A stretch of DNA of 21,577 bases from AM-2324 sp042091035 (GCA_042091035.1 JBELIG010000030.1:1-21577); one strand, 5' to 3'. Counted from the first letter of the stretch, positions 7,173 to 14,287 are shown. Notes: generated by a model from the letters alone, not told the origin. Numbers and translations are program-made.

Positions 7173-8059
7173 GGATTTCGAATGATTATATCGCCAAAGG
7201 TAATATTGATCGAAATACTTGCCAGTTCCTTACTCGGTATAAATACAGCTTTTTGTATAGACTGATTATTTTCTAGATAATTAAACTTGAGTTCTCTAGG
7301 CGTTGTGATACTGCCATAATGCGCAGTTAGTTCATAGCCATAAGCAGATGGTAATGGATCGAATAAATATACATCCGACTGCTCACCATCTATGTTTAAT
7401 GAATTAAGAAGGGTATGGTCTGTGAACAATTTTACTATGCCGAATGCAGTATAAATATTAAAGTCACCACTTATGTCAGTTAATGTAATATCCGATCTTC
7501 TAGCGTTCATGGAAACTTCTCCATGAATTCCATCACCAGTTATATCACCATATTTGGTGCGAACATCGATAAGGCCTGTTATATTTTTTAATACAATTTC
7601 TGAAAACTCAGAATTTAGTGTTAGGGCATTGCTTAGTTCGGATATATGTGTTGATCCAAATTGATTCTTAACGTATACTGGACAAGTGTTTGGCAGTCTT
7701 ATTGTATAAATAGCTTTCAATTGAGCTTGTGGCGTATCTCCGTCACTGGAACGAATAAAGTTTCTGAAATATACCTTGTTTCCAATCGTTTTAAAACTAT
7801 ACTTAATGGCTTTCAAGTCCTTCTTAGCAATCATTTCAGAGGGATGCTTCGCTATAAAATCAATTAAAATTTCTACAGAGTTTTTATCCCAAGTTTCAAT
7901 AACTATTTCAGCTTTTTGTCCCTCAACATTAACTTCCATACCTGGAAGGTAGTTAAAAGACTCTTTAAGGCTTTTTGAAGCGACTTTGAGAGTAGTCTGC
8001 CCAAAGCCAAAAGAGATAAATGAAAGTGATAGCCATAAACATGCAATTATAGCTTTCAT
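7169..8059 (-). CDS. Secreted DUF4097-like (putative adhesin, beta-solenoid) protein
   Basis: Exported protein of unknown function. The start is uncertain: the frame opens with TTG at 8092 and has ATG at codons 2, 6 and 12. I chose the twelfth (8057-8059) because it gives a compact signal peptide (MKAIIACLWLSLSFISFGFGQ) with likely cleavage near FGQ. The mature part is rich in short alternating beta motifs such as NQFGSTHI, KYGDITGDGI, RRSDITLTDISGD and HYGSITTP. This G/D-I-T periodicity is typical of the DUF4097/DUF4098 right-handed beta-helix family. It is the third gene of a sigma / anti-sigma-like / DUF4097-like set with small gaps, an arrangement common in Bacteroidota. It may act in the envelope or be an output of the sigma factor; this is inference. 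Family call is moderate. Confidence 0.7.
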   Translation of the reverse strand: MKAIIACLWLSLSFISFGFGQTTLKVASKSLKESFNYLPGMEVNVEGQKAEIVIETWDKNSVEILIDFIAKHPSEMIAKKDLKAIKYSFKTIGNKVYFRNFIRSSDGDTPQAQLKAIYTIRLPNTCPVYVKNQFGSTHISELSNALTLNSEFSEIVLKNITGLIDVRTKYGDITGDGIHGEVSMNARRSDITLTDISGDFNIYTAFGIVKLFTDHTLLNSLNIDGEQSDVYLFDPLPSAYGYELTAHYGSITTPRELKFNYLENNQSIQKAVFIPSKELASISINITFGDIIIRNP

Positions 8060-8096
8060 ACTAATTCTATGTCTCATAATACTTTGCATCAAACTA

Positions 8097-8711
8097 TTAG
8101 GTTAATTGTTTAGTAAGTTCCTTTATAAGAATACCTTGCTCAATCTCTATATTTTTCAATTGCTTTATCAAATAGACTTCAGTACCAAATTCCCCCAAGG
8201 CTTTTTTTAGAAGCTTCTTAGCTTCACTCAATTCCAAAAGATCATTTTTAAGTTTAGATACTCTAGGACGGGTACAAATAAATTCCATATTGCTGCAGAG
8301 AACTAATAAATCGTCAATTGCGTCTTGGTCTTCATTGTTACTTAGATTTAGTACTTTATTATCTACTTGTTCTTCTGAAACAGTGACAGCTAACAAATCG
8401 AATGGATCTTCGCTTACGGATTTCTCTATGGTGTTAAATCCAATACTTACCAATATTAGTATAGCAGCGGCAGCCGCAATCTTTCTTAAGTTAGAAAGAT
8501 TGAATATTCTACCTTTAGGCTCAAGCGCCCGTTCTATTGAATTCCAAACGTGATTTGGTGCCTTATGCTCCGGCAAGTCTCTCAAGGCTTTATAAAGTGC
8601 AGGATCCTTCTTTAATTCAGAATTAATCTTATCCCATACAAAGGCTGGTGCTTGGTATTCAGGAAGCCTTTGAAGTCCTTCTATGAGTTTATCCTTATTC
8701 AATTCCTTCAT
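8097..8711 (-). CDS. Membrane-anchored anti-sigma-factor-like protein with duplicated N-terminal motif
   Basis: A 204-residue single-pass membrane protein. A cytoplasmic N-terminus (1-74) precedes one hydrophobic segment (about 76-94, with five consecutive Ala, then ILILVSIGF), followed by a periplasmic part whose last 60 residues are Leu/Lys/Glu-rich and probably helical. It starts five bases after the ECF sigma stop, the usual place for a partner anti-sigma factor. There is no zinc-type HxxxCxxC motif. Instead the N-terminal region contains two copies of the pattern L..LPE..AP..VW..I...L at residues 13-33 and 43-63, spaced exactly 30 residues. No named anti-sigma Pfam domain is evident to me, so the role rests on topology and neighbours. 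Confidence 0.7.
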   Translation of the reverse strand: MKELNKDKLIEGLQRLPEYQAPAFVWDKINSELKKDPALYKALRDLPEHKAPNHVWNSIERALEPKGRIFNLSNLRKIAAAAAILILVSIGFNTIEKSVSEDPFDLLAVTVSEEQVDNKVLNLSNNEDQDAIDDLLVLCSNMEFICTRPRVSKLKNDLLELSEAKKLLKKALGEFGTEVYLIKQLKNIEIEQGILIKELTKQLT

Positions 8712-8716
8712 ATCGA

Positions 8717-9250
8717 TTAGATCTGATTCTTTAATATCTCCCGAAGCTTACGCTTTGCGTAGAACAACTGAGATTTAGACGTACCAACTGATATTTTTAG
8801 CATTTCAGCTACTTCTTTGTGTGCATAGCCTTCGACCTCTATCATCATAAAAACCATTCTGTAGCCATCGGGTAGAGATAATATTGCCTTTTCAAGATAT
8901 TCAGCTTGCAGGAAATCACCCCATTGTATAACACTCTCTTCACCTACATTTTCGATGGGTTCAAAGAATATCTTTTGCTTTTTGACCGCATTGTATGCAG
9001 TGCGAATTACAATAGTCTTGATCCATGCACCGAGGGTAGACTCACGCCTAAATGATTTAAGTCCTCGAAAAACTTTTACAAAGCCTTCTTGGAGTATATC
9101 TGCAGCCATGTCATAATCTCCTGATATCCTGTAGCAAAGAGTGAACATGGCATCCTTATACTTATCGTATAATTCACGTTGCGCCTTGGATTCTCCTTTG
9201 AGACATCTATCAACTAGATCGAATTCAGGATTTGAAGCTTTTAGCAGCAT
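8717..9250 (-). CDS. ECF-type RNA polymerase sigma factor
   Basis: Extracytoplasmic-function sigma-70 family protein of 177 residues. Region 2 spans about 26-92, with the -10-recognition helix around DMAADILQEGFVKVFRGL and following aromatic/basic residues. Region 4 spans about 118-172: AILSLPDGYRMVFMMIEVEGY, then the helix-turn-helix HKEVAEMLKISVGTSKSQL and the basic helix FYAKRKLREIL. It directs core polymerase to a stress- or envelope-response regulon. Next in the operon is a membrane protein that probably sequesters it. ATG at 9248-9250 gives a normal N-terminus. A good Bacteroidota promoter lies 33-61 bases upstream, so basal expression does not appear to depend on an unusual promoter. 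The signal sensed cannot be read from the sequence. Confidence 0.95.
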   Translation of the reverse strand: MLLKASNPEFDLVDRCLKGESKAQRELYDKYKDAMFTLCYRISGDYDMAADILQEGFVKVFRGLKSFRRESTLGAWIKTIVIRTAYNAVKKQKIFFEPIENVGEESVIQWGDFLQAEYLEKAILSLPDGYRMVFMMIEVEGYAHKEVAEMLKISVGTSKSQLFYAKRKLREILKNQI

Positions 9251-9282
9251 ATGCTGATTGAATTATTAGTTTGAATAAAAGA

Positions 9283-9313
9283 CAAAGGTAAAACTAAATC
9301 GGTTGTATCAACC
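9283..9313 (-). promoter_or_regulatory. Promoter of the sigma/anti-sigma operon with overlapping palindrome
   Basis: On the minus strand: TTG at 9311-9309, an 18-base spacer, then TACCTTTG (9290-9283), matching TAnnTTTG. The -33 TTG lies within the inverted repeat GGTTGTATCAACC (9301-9313; five-base arms, three-base centre), a possible operator. Confidence 0.55.
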
Positions 9314-9349
9314 AAAAAAAAAGCTGGATAATAATCCAGCTTTTTTTTT
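9314..9349. terminator. Rho-independent terminator of the beta-barrel gene, symmetric
   Basis: AAAAAAAAAGCTGGAT (9314-9329), loop AATA, then ATCCAGCTTTTTTTTT (9334-9349): a perfect 16-bp stem ending in ten T on the plus strand and nine T on the minus strand. It terminates the minus-strand outer-membrane gene, whose stop codon overlaps its edge, and separates it from the sigma operon. Confidence 0.9.
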
Positions 9350-9984
9350 TAAAATGAATAACCTACAGAGGCCATAAATCTCGAAGCCTGATTATCAAAA
9401 TTAAAATTTGTATCTGCTATTGTGATGTGATCACCAAATTTATTGAAATTTCCTTCATAACGAAGATCGAGATGAAATTTACGAATATCAAAGCCTATAC
9501 CGCCTTGCCAACCATAGGTCATCTCCTGAAATTTACTCTTATAACCATCTAAATCGGTTAATTCTGAACTGGAGTTTAAATGCAAATGTCCTACGGGACC
9601 TATATTGAATCGAACAAACCCAAGCTTGGCTCCAAATAAAACAGGAATATCAAGCTGCTGATAGGACTCTTCGAGTACCGTCGGAGGGTTCATATTCTTA
9701 ATATCTTCAATCAAGAATGAATGTCTATTTGTACTGTACACTAACTCTGGCCTAAAAATAAAACTCCCCAACTCTGCTTGCATAAATAAACCACCATGAA
9801 AGGAGTAGCTTGCTTCATTGAATTGAATACTTAATGCTTCAAATCCCTCTGAATCTAAAGTGTAGTTCTGATTATCATCTACTAGGCTCGTATGAACACC
9901 CCCTTTTAAACCGATACTAAATTGAGCATTAGAAAATGGGATAAATAATAGAATGCATACTGCTAAAAAAATGTGCCTAATCAT
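9349..9984 (-). CDS. PorT-like outer-membrane beta-barrel protein
   Basis: Small outer-membrane barrel of the OMP beta-barrel / PorT-like type common in Bacteroidota. A signal peptide MIRHIFLAVCILLFIPFSNA precedes QFSIGLKGGVHTS, a characteristic first strand. Repeated amphipathic strands follow (HGGLFMQAELGSFIFRPELVYST, VRFNIGPVGHLHL, MTYGWQGGIGFDIRKFHLDLRYEGNF), and the protein ends in FMASVGYSF with the C-terminal Phe typical of BamA-recognised barrels. The open frame extends to a TTG at 10026, but the ATG at 9982-9984 (codon 15) begins the signal peptide and is preferred. No substrate can be assigned. It is followed by its own terminator, so it is probably monocistronic. Confidence 0.85.
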   Translation of the reverse strand: MIRHIFLAVCILLFIPFSNAQFSIGLKGGVHTSLVDDNQNYTLDSEGFEALSIQFNEASYSFHGGLFMQAELGSFIFRPELVYSTNRHSFLIEDIKNMNPPTVLEESYQQLDIPVLFGAKLGFVRFNIGPVGHLHLNSSSELTDLDGYKSKFQEMTYGWQGGIGFDIRKFHLDLRYEGNFNKFGDHITIADTNFNFDNQASRFMASVGYSF

Positions 9985-10161
9985 ATGTATATTTTTTGAT
10001 ACAGGACTAAAACGTGCAAAAATCAAGATTCGTATATGAAGGAATCATATGATTTTGTTAAAACTTGCTTTATAGCTTGAGTAACAGCAATAGAAGATTC
10101 TAAAAAAAATAATATTCCAAAGAAAAAGAGGTTGAAACCCTAAAATTGAGGTATTAGATAG

Positions 10162-10169
10162 TATTTTTG
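10162..10169 (+). promoter_or_regulatory. Probable -7 promoter element for ysxC
   Basis: TATTTTTG, an exact TAnnTTTG match, ends 19 bases before the ysxC ATG at 10189. No TTG is found at the 18-base spacing upstream. The rest of the roughly 204-base gap (9985-10188) shows no gene or strong hairpin. Confidence 0.35.
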
Positions 10170-10188
10170 TTGCATAGAAAAATAAGTT

Positions 10189-10788
10189 ATGAATAATATC
10201 GCCTTTATAGGTAGCTTTCCAAGCGCCAATCTCTGTCCAAATGATGAACGCCCAGAATACGCGTTTATAGGGAGATCAAACGTAGGAAAATCTTCTTTTA
10301 TCAATACACTTTCTAATAGAAATGCACTTGCTAGAGTTTCTAAACAACCTGGTAAGACACAATCTATTAATTTCTTCTTGGTTGATGAGAGTTGGTTCCT
10401 TGTCGATCTTCCAGGCTATGGATATGCTAAAGTTTCCAAAAAAATGCGCGCGGAATGGGACTATATGGTAAAAACCTATTTACGCACAAGAACTACCATT
10501 AGTTGTATATTCCAATTGGTGGATATAAGTGTTCCGCATCAGGAAAACGATATTGAATTCATTAACTGGCTAGGGGCTTGTGGACTACCATTCATTTTGA
10601 TTCTTACTAAGGCAGATAAAGCAAAAGAACCTGAGGTTTTGAAAAACATGGAAGGACTTAAATTAGCTTTAGGTAATTACTGGGACGAGCTTCCAAGGAT
10701 GGTACTTACATCAGCTAATACCAAGCTTGGTAGAGAAGAGGTCCTAGAGATTATCTCCAAGGCCAATGAGGCATTTGCAAATTATTAA
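10189..10788 (+). CDS. ysxC: Ribosome-biogenesis GTPase YsxC/EngB (YihA)
   Basis: Cytosolic TrmE-Era-EngA-type GTPase required for assembly of the large ribosomal subunit. G1 is GRSNVGKS (28-35), G2 Thr57 in GKTQSINF, G3 DLPGYGYA (73-80), G4 TKADK (140-144) and G5 TSANTK (about 173). The N-terminal AFIGSFPSANLCPNDERPEYAF pattern and the 199-residue length match the family. It is first in a co-directional run; the PlsB-like acyltransferase begins about ten bases after its stop. This pairing is context only and does not change the ribosome role. No missing residue seen. Confidence 0.95.
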   Translation: MNNIAFIGSFPSANLCPNDERPEYAFIGRSNVGKSSFINTLSNRNALARVSKQPGKTQSINFFLVDESWFLVDLPGYGYAKVSKKMRAEWDYMVKTYLRTRTTISCIFQLVDISVPHQENDIEFINWLGACGLPFILILTKADKAKEPEVLKNMEGLKLALGNYWDELPRMVLTSANTKLGREEVLEIISKANEAFANY

Positions 10789-10798
10789 GTAGTACTTG

Positions 10799-12460
10799 AT
10801 GAATAAAAGAAAAAAGTTTATAGCGCCAAAACCCCAATTGTTCCCAGATATCAAAGATTGGCCTATACATAAGCTTCATAAAGATAGGGACAAGTTTGTT
10901 TCAGAAATCTGTGAACAGACCTTTCAGGCAATTCGAAATGCATATGGTGAAGATTTATTTTCTTTACTTGCGAAAACTTCATACAGCGAGCTTATTAGGG
11001 TTAAAAATTATCCTTGGAAAGTTGATCCTAACGATGATAAACAATTCTGGTCTAGGCTTCAAAAAGAGATCAAGGCCTTAAATTCTAATACACCAGAAGA
11101 ACAATTAAAGAAAGAAGATATTCTAAACCGTATTATAAGACGATATGCGGAGGAAATCGTTGGAAGTTTCAAGGAAAAGACATTTCGATTTGCACGTGTA
11201 TTTTTAAGTTTCTTCTTTTCAAGATTATTAAATTCTGCTGCTGGGAAGCGCTTTAGTCGCTTTTACAATTCGGATCATCATCTCTATGAGCGATTAGTAG
11301 CAGCAGGAGAAGTAGACCACGTTCGCGAACTTGCGAAGAAAGGTACTATAGTGATGGTTCCAAACCATTTTTCAAACCTCGATTCAATCCTAATAGGCTA
11401 TGTAATTGATCGTGCTTTGGGTTTACCTGCAGTATCATATGGTGCTGGCCTTAACCTTTTTAATAATGGTGTCGTTGCTTATTTTATGAATAAATTAGGC
11501 GCATATCGACTTGATCGTAGGAAAAAGAATGTGATCTATCTAGAAGTTCTAAAAGTAATGTCTAGAATAGCAATTCAGAAAGGTACTAATTCCTTGTTTT
11601 TCCCTGGAGGTACAAGGTCTAGATCAGGTTCTATGGAGTCAAGACTAAAATTAGGGTTACTTGGGACGCTAATTGAAGCGCAAAGGAATAAAATCGAGAA
11701 TGGGGATAAGGAAAAGATTTTTGTTGTCCCAGTTGTACTTGGCTATCATAACGTATTAGAGGCCCGATTCATGATTCATGAATTCCTTAGAAAGACTGGC
11801 AAGGAGATGTACTTTAGGACAAAAGAGAAATTCTCAATCCGTAAAATCTTACATTTTGCATGGAAGGTATTTAGAAATGGCTCTGCGATTACAGTAACAT
11901 TTGGTAAGCCTCTTGATGTTTTTGGGAATTTTGTTGATGAAAAAGGAGTCAGTAAAGGACTGCATGATGGTGAAATAGACATCAGTTCATATTACAAAAG
12001 AGATGGCGCTTTAGTTTATGACAAACAAAGGGAAACCAAATACACTCAGAACCTAGCGGAACGTATCGTAGATCGATATAAGAAGGAAAATATTGTTTTG
12101 AATTCGCATTTCATTGCAAGAGTTGCATTTGACTGTTTTCGGGAACAAAATAAGGAATTAGATATCTATGGTTTCTTAAGGCTACCGGTAGAAGATTATT
12201 CCTTGGAATATGATGCGTTTAAAGCTGCTGTCATGAACCGTTTAGATGTTTTTAAGCAGATGGAGTCGGAAGGCTTGTTTAATCTCTCTGAAGACCTAAA
12301 AGGAACTGATTACGATGCAATTATCAAACGAGGTATCGAAAACTTATCTACATTTCACGTAGCTCAACCAATTTTTATAGATAAAGAGGGGGCTGTTCGT
12401 TCTAAAAATTTCCATTTATTGTTTTATTATTATAACCGATTAGATGGATATAATTTATAA
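10799..12460 (+). CDS. PlsB/PlsC-type 1-acylglycerol-3-phosphate (or glycerol-3-phosphate) acyltransferase
   Basis: Membrane-associated acyltransferase of phospholipid synthesis, 553 residues from ATG 10799 (a TTG immediately upstream is less likely). Counting from that TTG, acyltransferase motif I is PNHFSNLDS (about 189-197, the catalytic His-x4-Asp), motif II lies around LGAYRLDRRKKN (234-245), and motif III is FFPGGTRSRSG (268-278). Gly-Gly-Thr-Arg-Ser-Arg resembles PlsB's EGGRSR more than PlsC's PEGTRS. VVPVVLGYH corresponds to motif IV. There are long N- and C-terminal extensions of about 180 and 200 residues without a recognised domain. There is little clear transmembrane sequence beyond a hydrophobic stretch near 133-145 (FARVFLSFFFSRLL). 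Exact acyl acceptor unknown. Part of the ysxC run, upstream of the channel gene. Confidence 0.8.
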   Translation: MNKRKKFIAPKPQLFPDIKDWPIHKLHKDRDKFVSEICEQTFQAIRNAYGEDLFSLLAKTSYSELIRVKNYPWKVDPNDDKQFWSRLQKEIKALNSNTPEEQLKKEDILNRIIRRYAEEIVGSFKEKTFRFARVFLSFFFSRLLNSAAGKRFSRFYNSDHHLYERLVAAGEVDHVRELAKKGTIVMVPNHFSNLDSILIGYVIDRALGLPAVSYGAGLNLFNNGVVAYFMNKLGAYRLDRRKKNVIYLEVLKVMSRIAIQKGTNSLFFPGGTRSRSGSMESRLKLGLLGTLIEAQRNKIENGDKEKIFVVPVVLGYHNVLEARFMIHEFLRKTGKEMYFRTKEKFSIRKILHFAWKVFRNGSAITVTFGKPLDVFGNFVDEKGVSKGLHDGEIDISSYYKRDGALVYDKQRETKYTQNLAERIVDRYKKENIVLNSHFIARVAFDCFREQNKELDIYGFLRLPVEDYSLEYDAFKAAVMNRLDVFKQMESEGLFNLSEDLKGTDYDAIIKRGIENLSTFHVAQPIFIDKEGAVRSKNFHLLFYYYNRLDGYNL

Positions 12461-12481
12461 TTAACCCAAGTCTCCCTGTTT

Positions 12482-13327
12482 ATGATAAAGAGGATCCTGT
12501 TAAATGAGCGTATCATTTTCTTTTTGATCCTGATCAATGCTGTATTGATTGCTTTATTGTATTTTCCTAGTTTTAAGAACAGTGAAGAATTGATCTTTCT
12601 GGATCACCTTTTTGTTCTAATCTTCTTATTAGAAATTTGTTTTAAGATAGGAGATCTAGGCCTTAAAGCTTTTTGGAATAGTGGATGGAATAGATTTGAT
12701 TCCCTAATCATAGTATGTTCTATACCTGCCATATTTCATTCCTTTAATCCGTCTGCGGAAGTTAGTGTTTTGGTTGTGTTTAGATTGCTCAGGATATTCA
12801 GGGTTATTCGTTTCTTTCAGTTTATACCAAGGATAGATACTATTTTTTCTGGTTTAAAGAGAGCTTTAAAGTCCTCTGTGTTTGTGTTCTTTGCACTGAT
12901 AACACTGAATTTTCTTTTTGCTCTACTCGCATGTCAGTTTTTCCGGGATTTAGCGCCTGACTATTTTGGTAACCCTTTGATTTCATTTTATTCAATCTTT
13001 CAATCTTTTACAATTGAGGGCTGGAATGAGATTCCTAAGGTTTTAGTAGAACGCATTGAAAGTCAGGGGTATTCTTCAAATTTAGTTTATTTTTATTCTT
13101 GGGCTTGCAGACTTTTTTTTGTTTTAGTTGTTATAACAGGAGGAATGCTTGGGATGTCATTAGCTAATGCAATATTTGTGGACGAAATGACCATAGACAA
13201 CAACAAGAAACTAGAAGATAAGATAGACATCTTGACGGAGCAAATTCAAACTCTCCAAGACAAGATTACAGATACGGAAGAGGATAAGGGACTTTTGCAG
13301 GAGATATCAGCACAAGAAGAAAACTAG
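12482..13327 (+). CDS. Voltage-gated cation channel, NaChBac-like single-domain
   Basis: Inner-membrane six-helix ion channel of the Ion_trans family, expected to work as a tetramer. S1 about 11-30, S2 39-56, S3 72-88. S4 has Arg101, Arg104, Arg107 and Arg110 at every third position in VVFRLLRIFRVIRFFQF. The S4-S5 linker follows, then S5 131-153 and S6 205-232. The pore loop FQSFTIEGWNEI (172-183) carries TIEGW, aligning with the TLESW selectivity filter of bacterial sodium channels, so Glu179 would line the filter. A C-terminal helix (about 240-275, KLEDKIDILTEQIQTLQDKI) is a coiled coil, as in bacterial Nav channels. At 281 aa it is full length. Sodium versus calcium selectivity is not determined by sequence alone. 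It lies in a run with ysxC, an acyltransferase and an exonuclease with no obvious functional link. Confidence 0.9.
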   Translation: MIKRILLNERIIFFLILINAVLIALLYFPSFKNSEELIFLDHLFVLIFLLEICFKIGDLGLKAFWNSGWNRFDSLIIVCSIPAIFHSFNPSAEVSVLVVFRLLRIFRVIRFFQFIPRIDTIFSGLKRALKSSVFVFFALITLNFLFALLACQFFRDLAPDYFGNPLISFYSIFQSFTIEGWNEIPKVLVERIESQGYSSNLVYFYSWACRLFFVLVVITGGMLGMSLANAIFVDEMTIDNNKKLEDKIDILTEQIQTLQDKITDTEEDKGLLQEISAQEEN

Positions 13328-13331
13328 AATT

Positions 13332-13877
13332 GTGATTTTTATAATTTTTGATTTAGAAGCTACTTGCTGGGATAATAGACCAGCTCATATGGTGCAAGAA
13401 ACCATTGAGATCGGAGCTGTGGCAATAGATGCTTACGGAGATGAATTAAGTCGATTTCAGAGTCTTATTAAACCCATAATACATCCAAATCTTTCTGGAT
13501 ATTGCTATGACTTAACCTCTATAGATCAAATTGAGATAAACAGGAGTCAAAATTTCAAGGAAGTCTTTATTGACTTTGTTGATTGGATCGATGAGTTCGA
13601 TGAGGATTATATAATAGCTTCTTGGGGGGATTTTGATCGCCACCAATTGATACTTGATTGCAAACTACATGATTTGGAATTTGAATGGATTAGTGAAAAG
13701 CATATAGATCTTAAAACTCAATACCATAAGTTCAAACGATTGCGAAGGAACCATGGCTTGAAATTCATACTTGAAAAGGAAGGCTACGAGTTTGAGGGTG
13801 AACAACATCGTGCACTTACTGATGCCGAAAACCTCACAGTCTTATTCAATGATTATATAGACGAATGGATATATTAA
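13332..13877 (+). CDS. DEDDh-type 3'-5' exonuclease (ERI1/KapD-like)
   Basis: Predicted cytosolic RNase T/exonuclease-fold protein, 181 residues. Catalytic residues are visible in order: Asp7 and Glu9 (FDLEATCW), Asp100 (SWGDFDRHQL), and His159 with Asp164 (HRALTDAENL), giving DEDDh. The FDLEATCW and SWGDFDR patterns are closest to the ERI1/KapD subgroup of small 3'-5' exonucleases acting on RNA ends or single strands. The start is GTG at 13332, four bases after the channel stop, so translation is probably coupled. It is followed directly by a strong terminator ending the ysxC run. Substrate not known. Confidence 0.88.
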   Translation: MIFIIFDLEATCWDNRPAHMVQETIEIGAVAIDAYGDELSRFQSLIKPIIHPNLSGYCYDLTSIDQIEINRSQNFKEVFIDFVDWIDEFDEDYIIASWGDFDRHQLILDCKLHDLEFEWISEKHIDLKTQYHKFKRLRRNHGLKFILEKEGYEFEGEQHRALTDAENLTVLFNDYIDEWIY

Positions 13878-13907
13878 AAAAGCCTCTGAAATTCAGAGGC
13901 TTTTTTA
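13875..13907. terminator. Bidirectional terminator between exonuclease and metal-binding lipoprotein genes
   Basis: Arms 13875-13890 and 13892-13907 are exact reverse complements; the working stem is GCCTCTG/CAGAGGC with A6/T6 flanks. The exonuclease stop (13875-13877) overlaps the left arm, and the minus-strand lipoprotein stop starts at 13908. It serves both convergent genes. Confidence 0.9.
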
Positions 13908-14249
13908 TTAGTGATCATGACCTTCGTGATCGTGACCTTCGTGATCATGACCTTCGTGATCGTGACCTTCGTGATCGTGACCTTCGTGATCATGACCTTC
14001 GTGATCATGACCTTCTGAAGATTTCTTTTCATTTTTCACATAATCCATTTTACAGCTTGGGCATTTACCGGGCTTATCTGAGCCACTGCCTTCACAATGC
14101 ATCGGGCAAATATATGAAGCTGTATAGGCGTAAGTTTCCTCAACAGCAGTTTCGTCAGCTTGTTCACTCGTTTTATCTGAACACGAGCTGACAACCATTG
14201 CAGTAAATAAACAAACTGTAATGGTAAAAAGTAAGTTTTGAAGTTTCAT
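13908..14249 (-). CDS. Lipoprotein with heavy-metal-binding domain and seven His-rich repeats
   Basis: Lipoprotein of 113 residues. The signal MKLQNLLFTITVCLFTAMVV ends in lipobox SSC with lipidated Cys23, so it is membrane-anchored outside the cytosol. Residues about 46-72 (YICPMHCEG, then GKCPSCKMDYV) form a heavy-metal-binding domain (Cys48, Cys52, Cys63, Cys66; CPMHC...CPSCKMD), as seen in CusB- and CopZ-related proteins. The tail is seven GHDH units, with Glu before each (79-113): 14 His in 35 residues. It is expected to bind Cu, Zn, Ni or similar ions in the periplasm. It follows the MORN-like lipoprotein gene by 25 bases. The tail is encoded by seven 15-bp tandem repeats. No metal pump or efflux gene adjoins it. 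Metal identity is unknown. Confidence 0.88.
   Translation of the reverse strand: MKLQNLLFTITVCLFTAMVVSSCSDKTSEQADETAVEETYAYTASYICPMHCEGSGSDKPGKCPSCKMDYVKNEKKSSEGHDHEGHDHEGHDHEGHDHEGHDHEGHDHEGHDH
13911..14015. repeat. 15-bp tandem repeat, seven units (codes GHDHE)
   Basis: Seven head-to-tail units of GTGATC(A/G)TGACCTTC on the plus strand, differing only at the seventh base (order A, G, A, G, G, A, A). On the coding minus strand this is the His codon CAT or CAC, so all variation is silent. The unit length is a multiple of three, so copy-number change alters tail length without a frameshift. Each unit contains one GATC. Confidence 0.97.
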
Positions 14250-14269
14250 GTTATATGAATTTTATCGAA

Positions 14270-14287
14270 TCCAGTTATTCAACTGGA
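14270..14287 (-). other. Hairpin across the stop of the MORN-like lipoprotein gene
   Basis: TCCAGTT (14270-14276), loop ATTC, AACTGGA (14281-14287): seven-base arms overlapping the TAA stop (14275-14277) and ending 21 bases upstream of the next gene's ATG. No T tract follows on the minus strand, so it is not a standard terminator. It might be a processing or attenuation hairpin, or chance. Confidence 0.3.

Noticed and set aside
9985..10188. Small RNA or short gene in the longest intergenic gap
   Set aside because: Only AT-rich sequence, the palindrome TCATATGA and a -7 box are seen; no coding frame with a plausible start or a terminator-like hairpin.
13911..14015. Possible CRISPR-like array
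   Set aside because: Units are 15 bp and contiguous with no unique spacers, and lie inside a coding region.
13865..14191. Plus-strand open frame with repeated DLRDHDLRDRD
   Set aside because: It is the antisense reading of the GHDHE tandem repeat. The minus-strand frame has a lipoprotein signal and a recognised metal-binding domain, and the plus frame overlaps a terminator.
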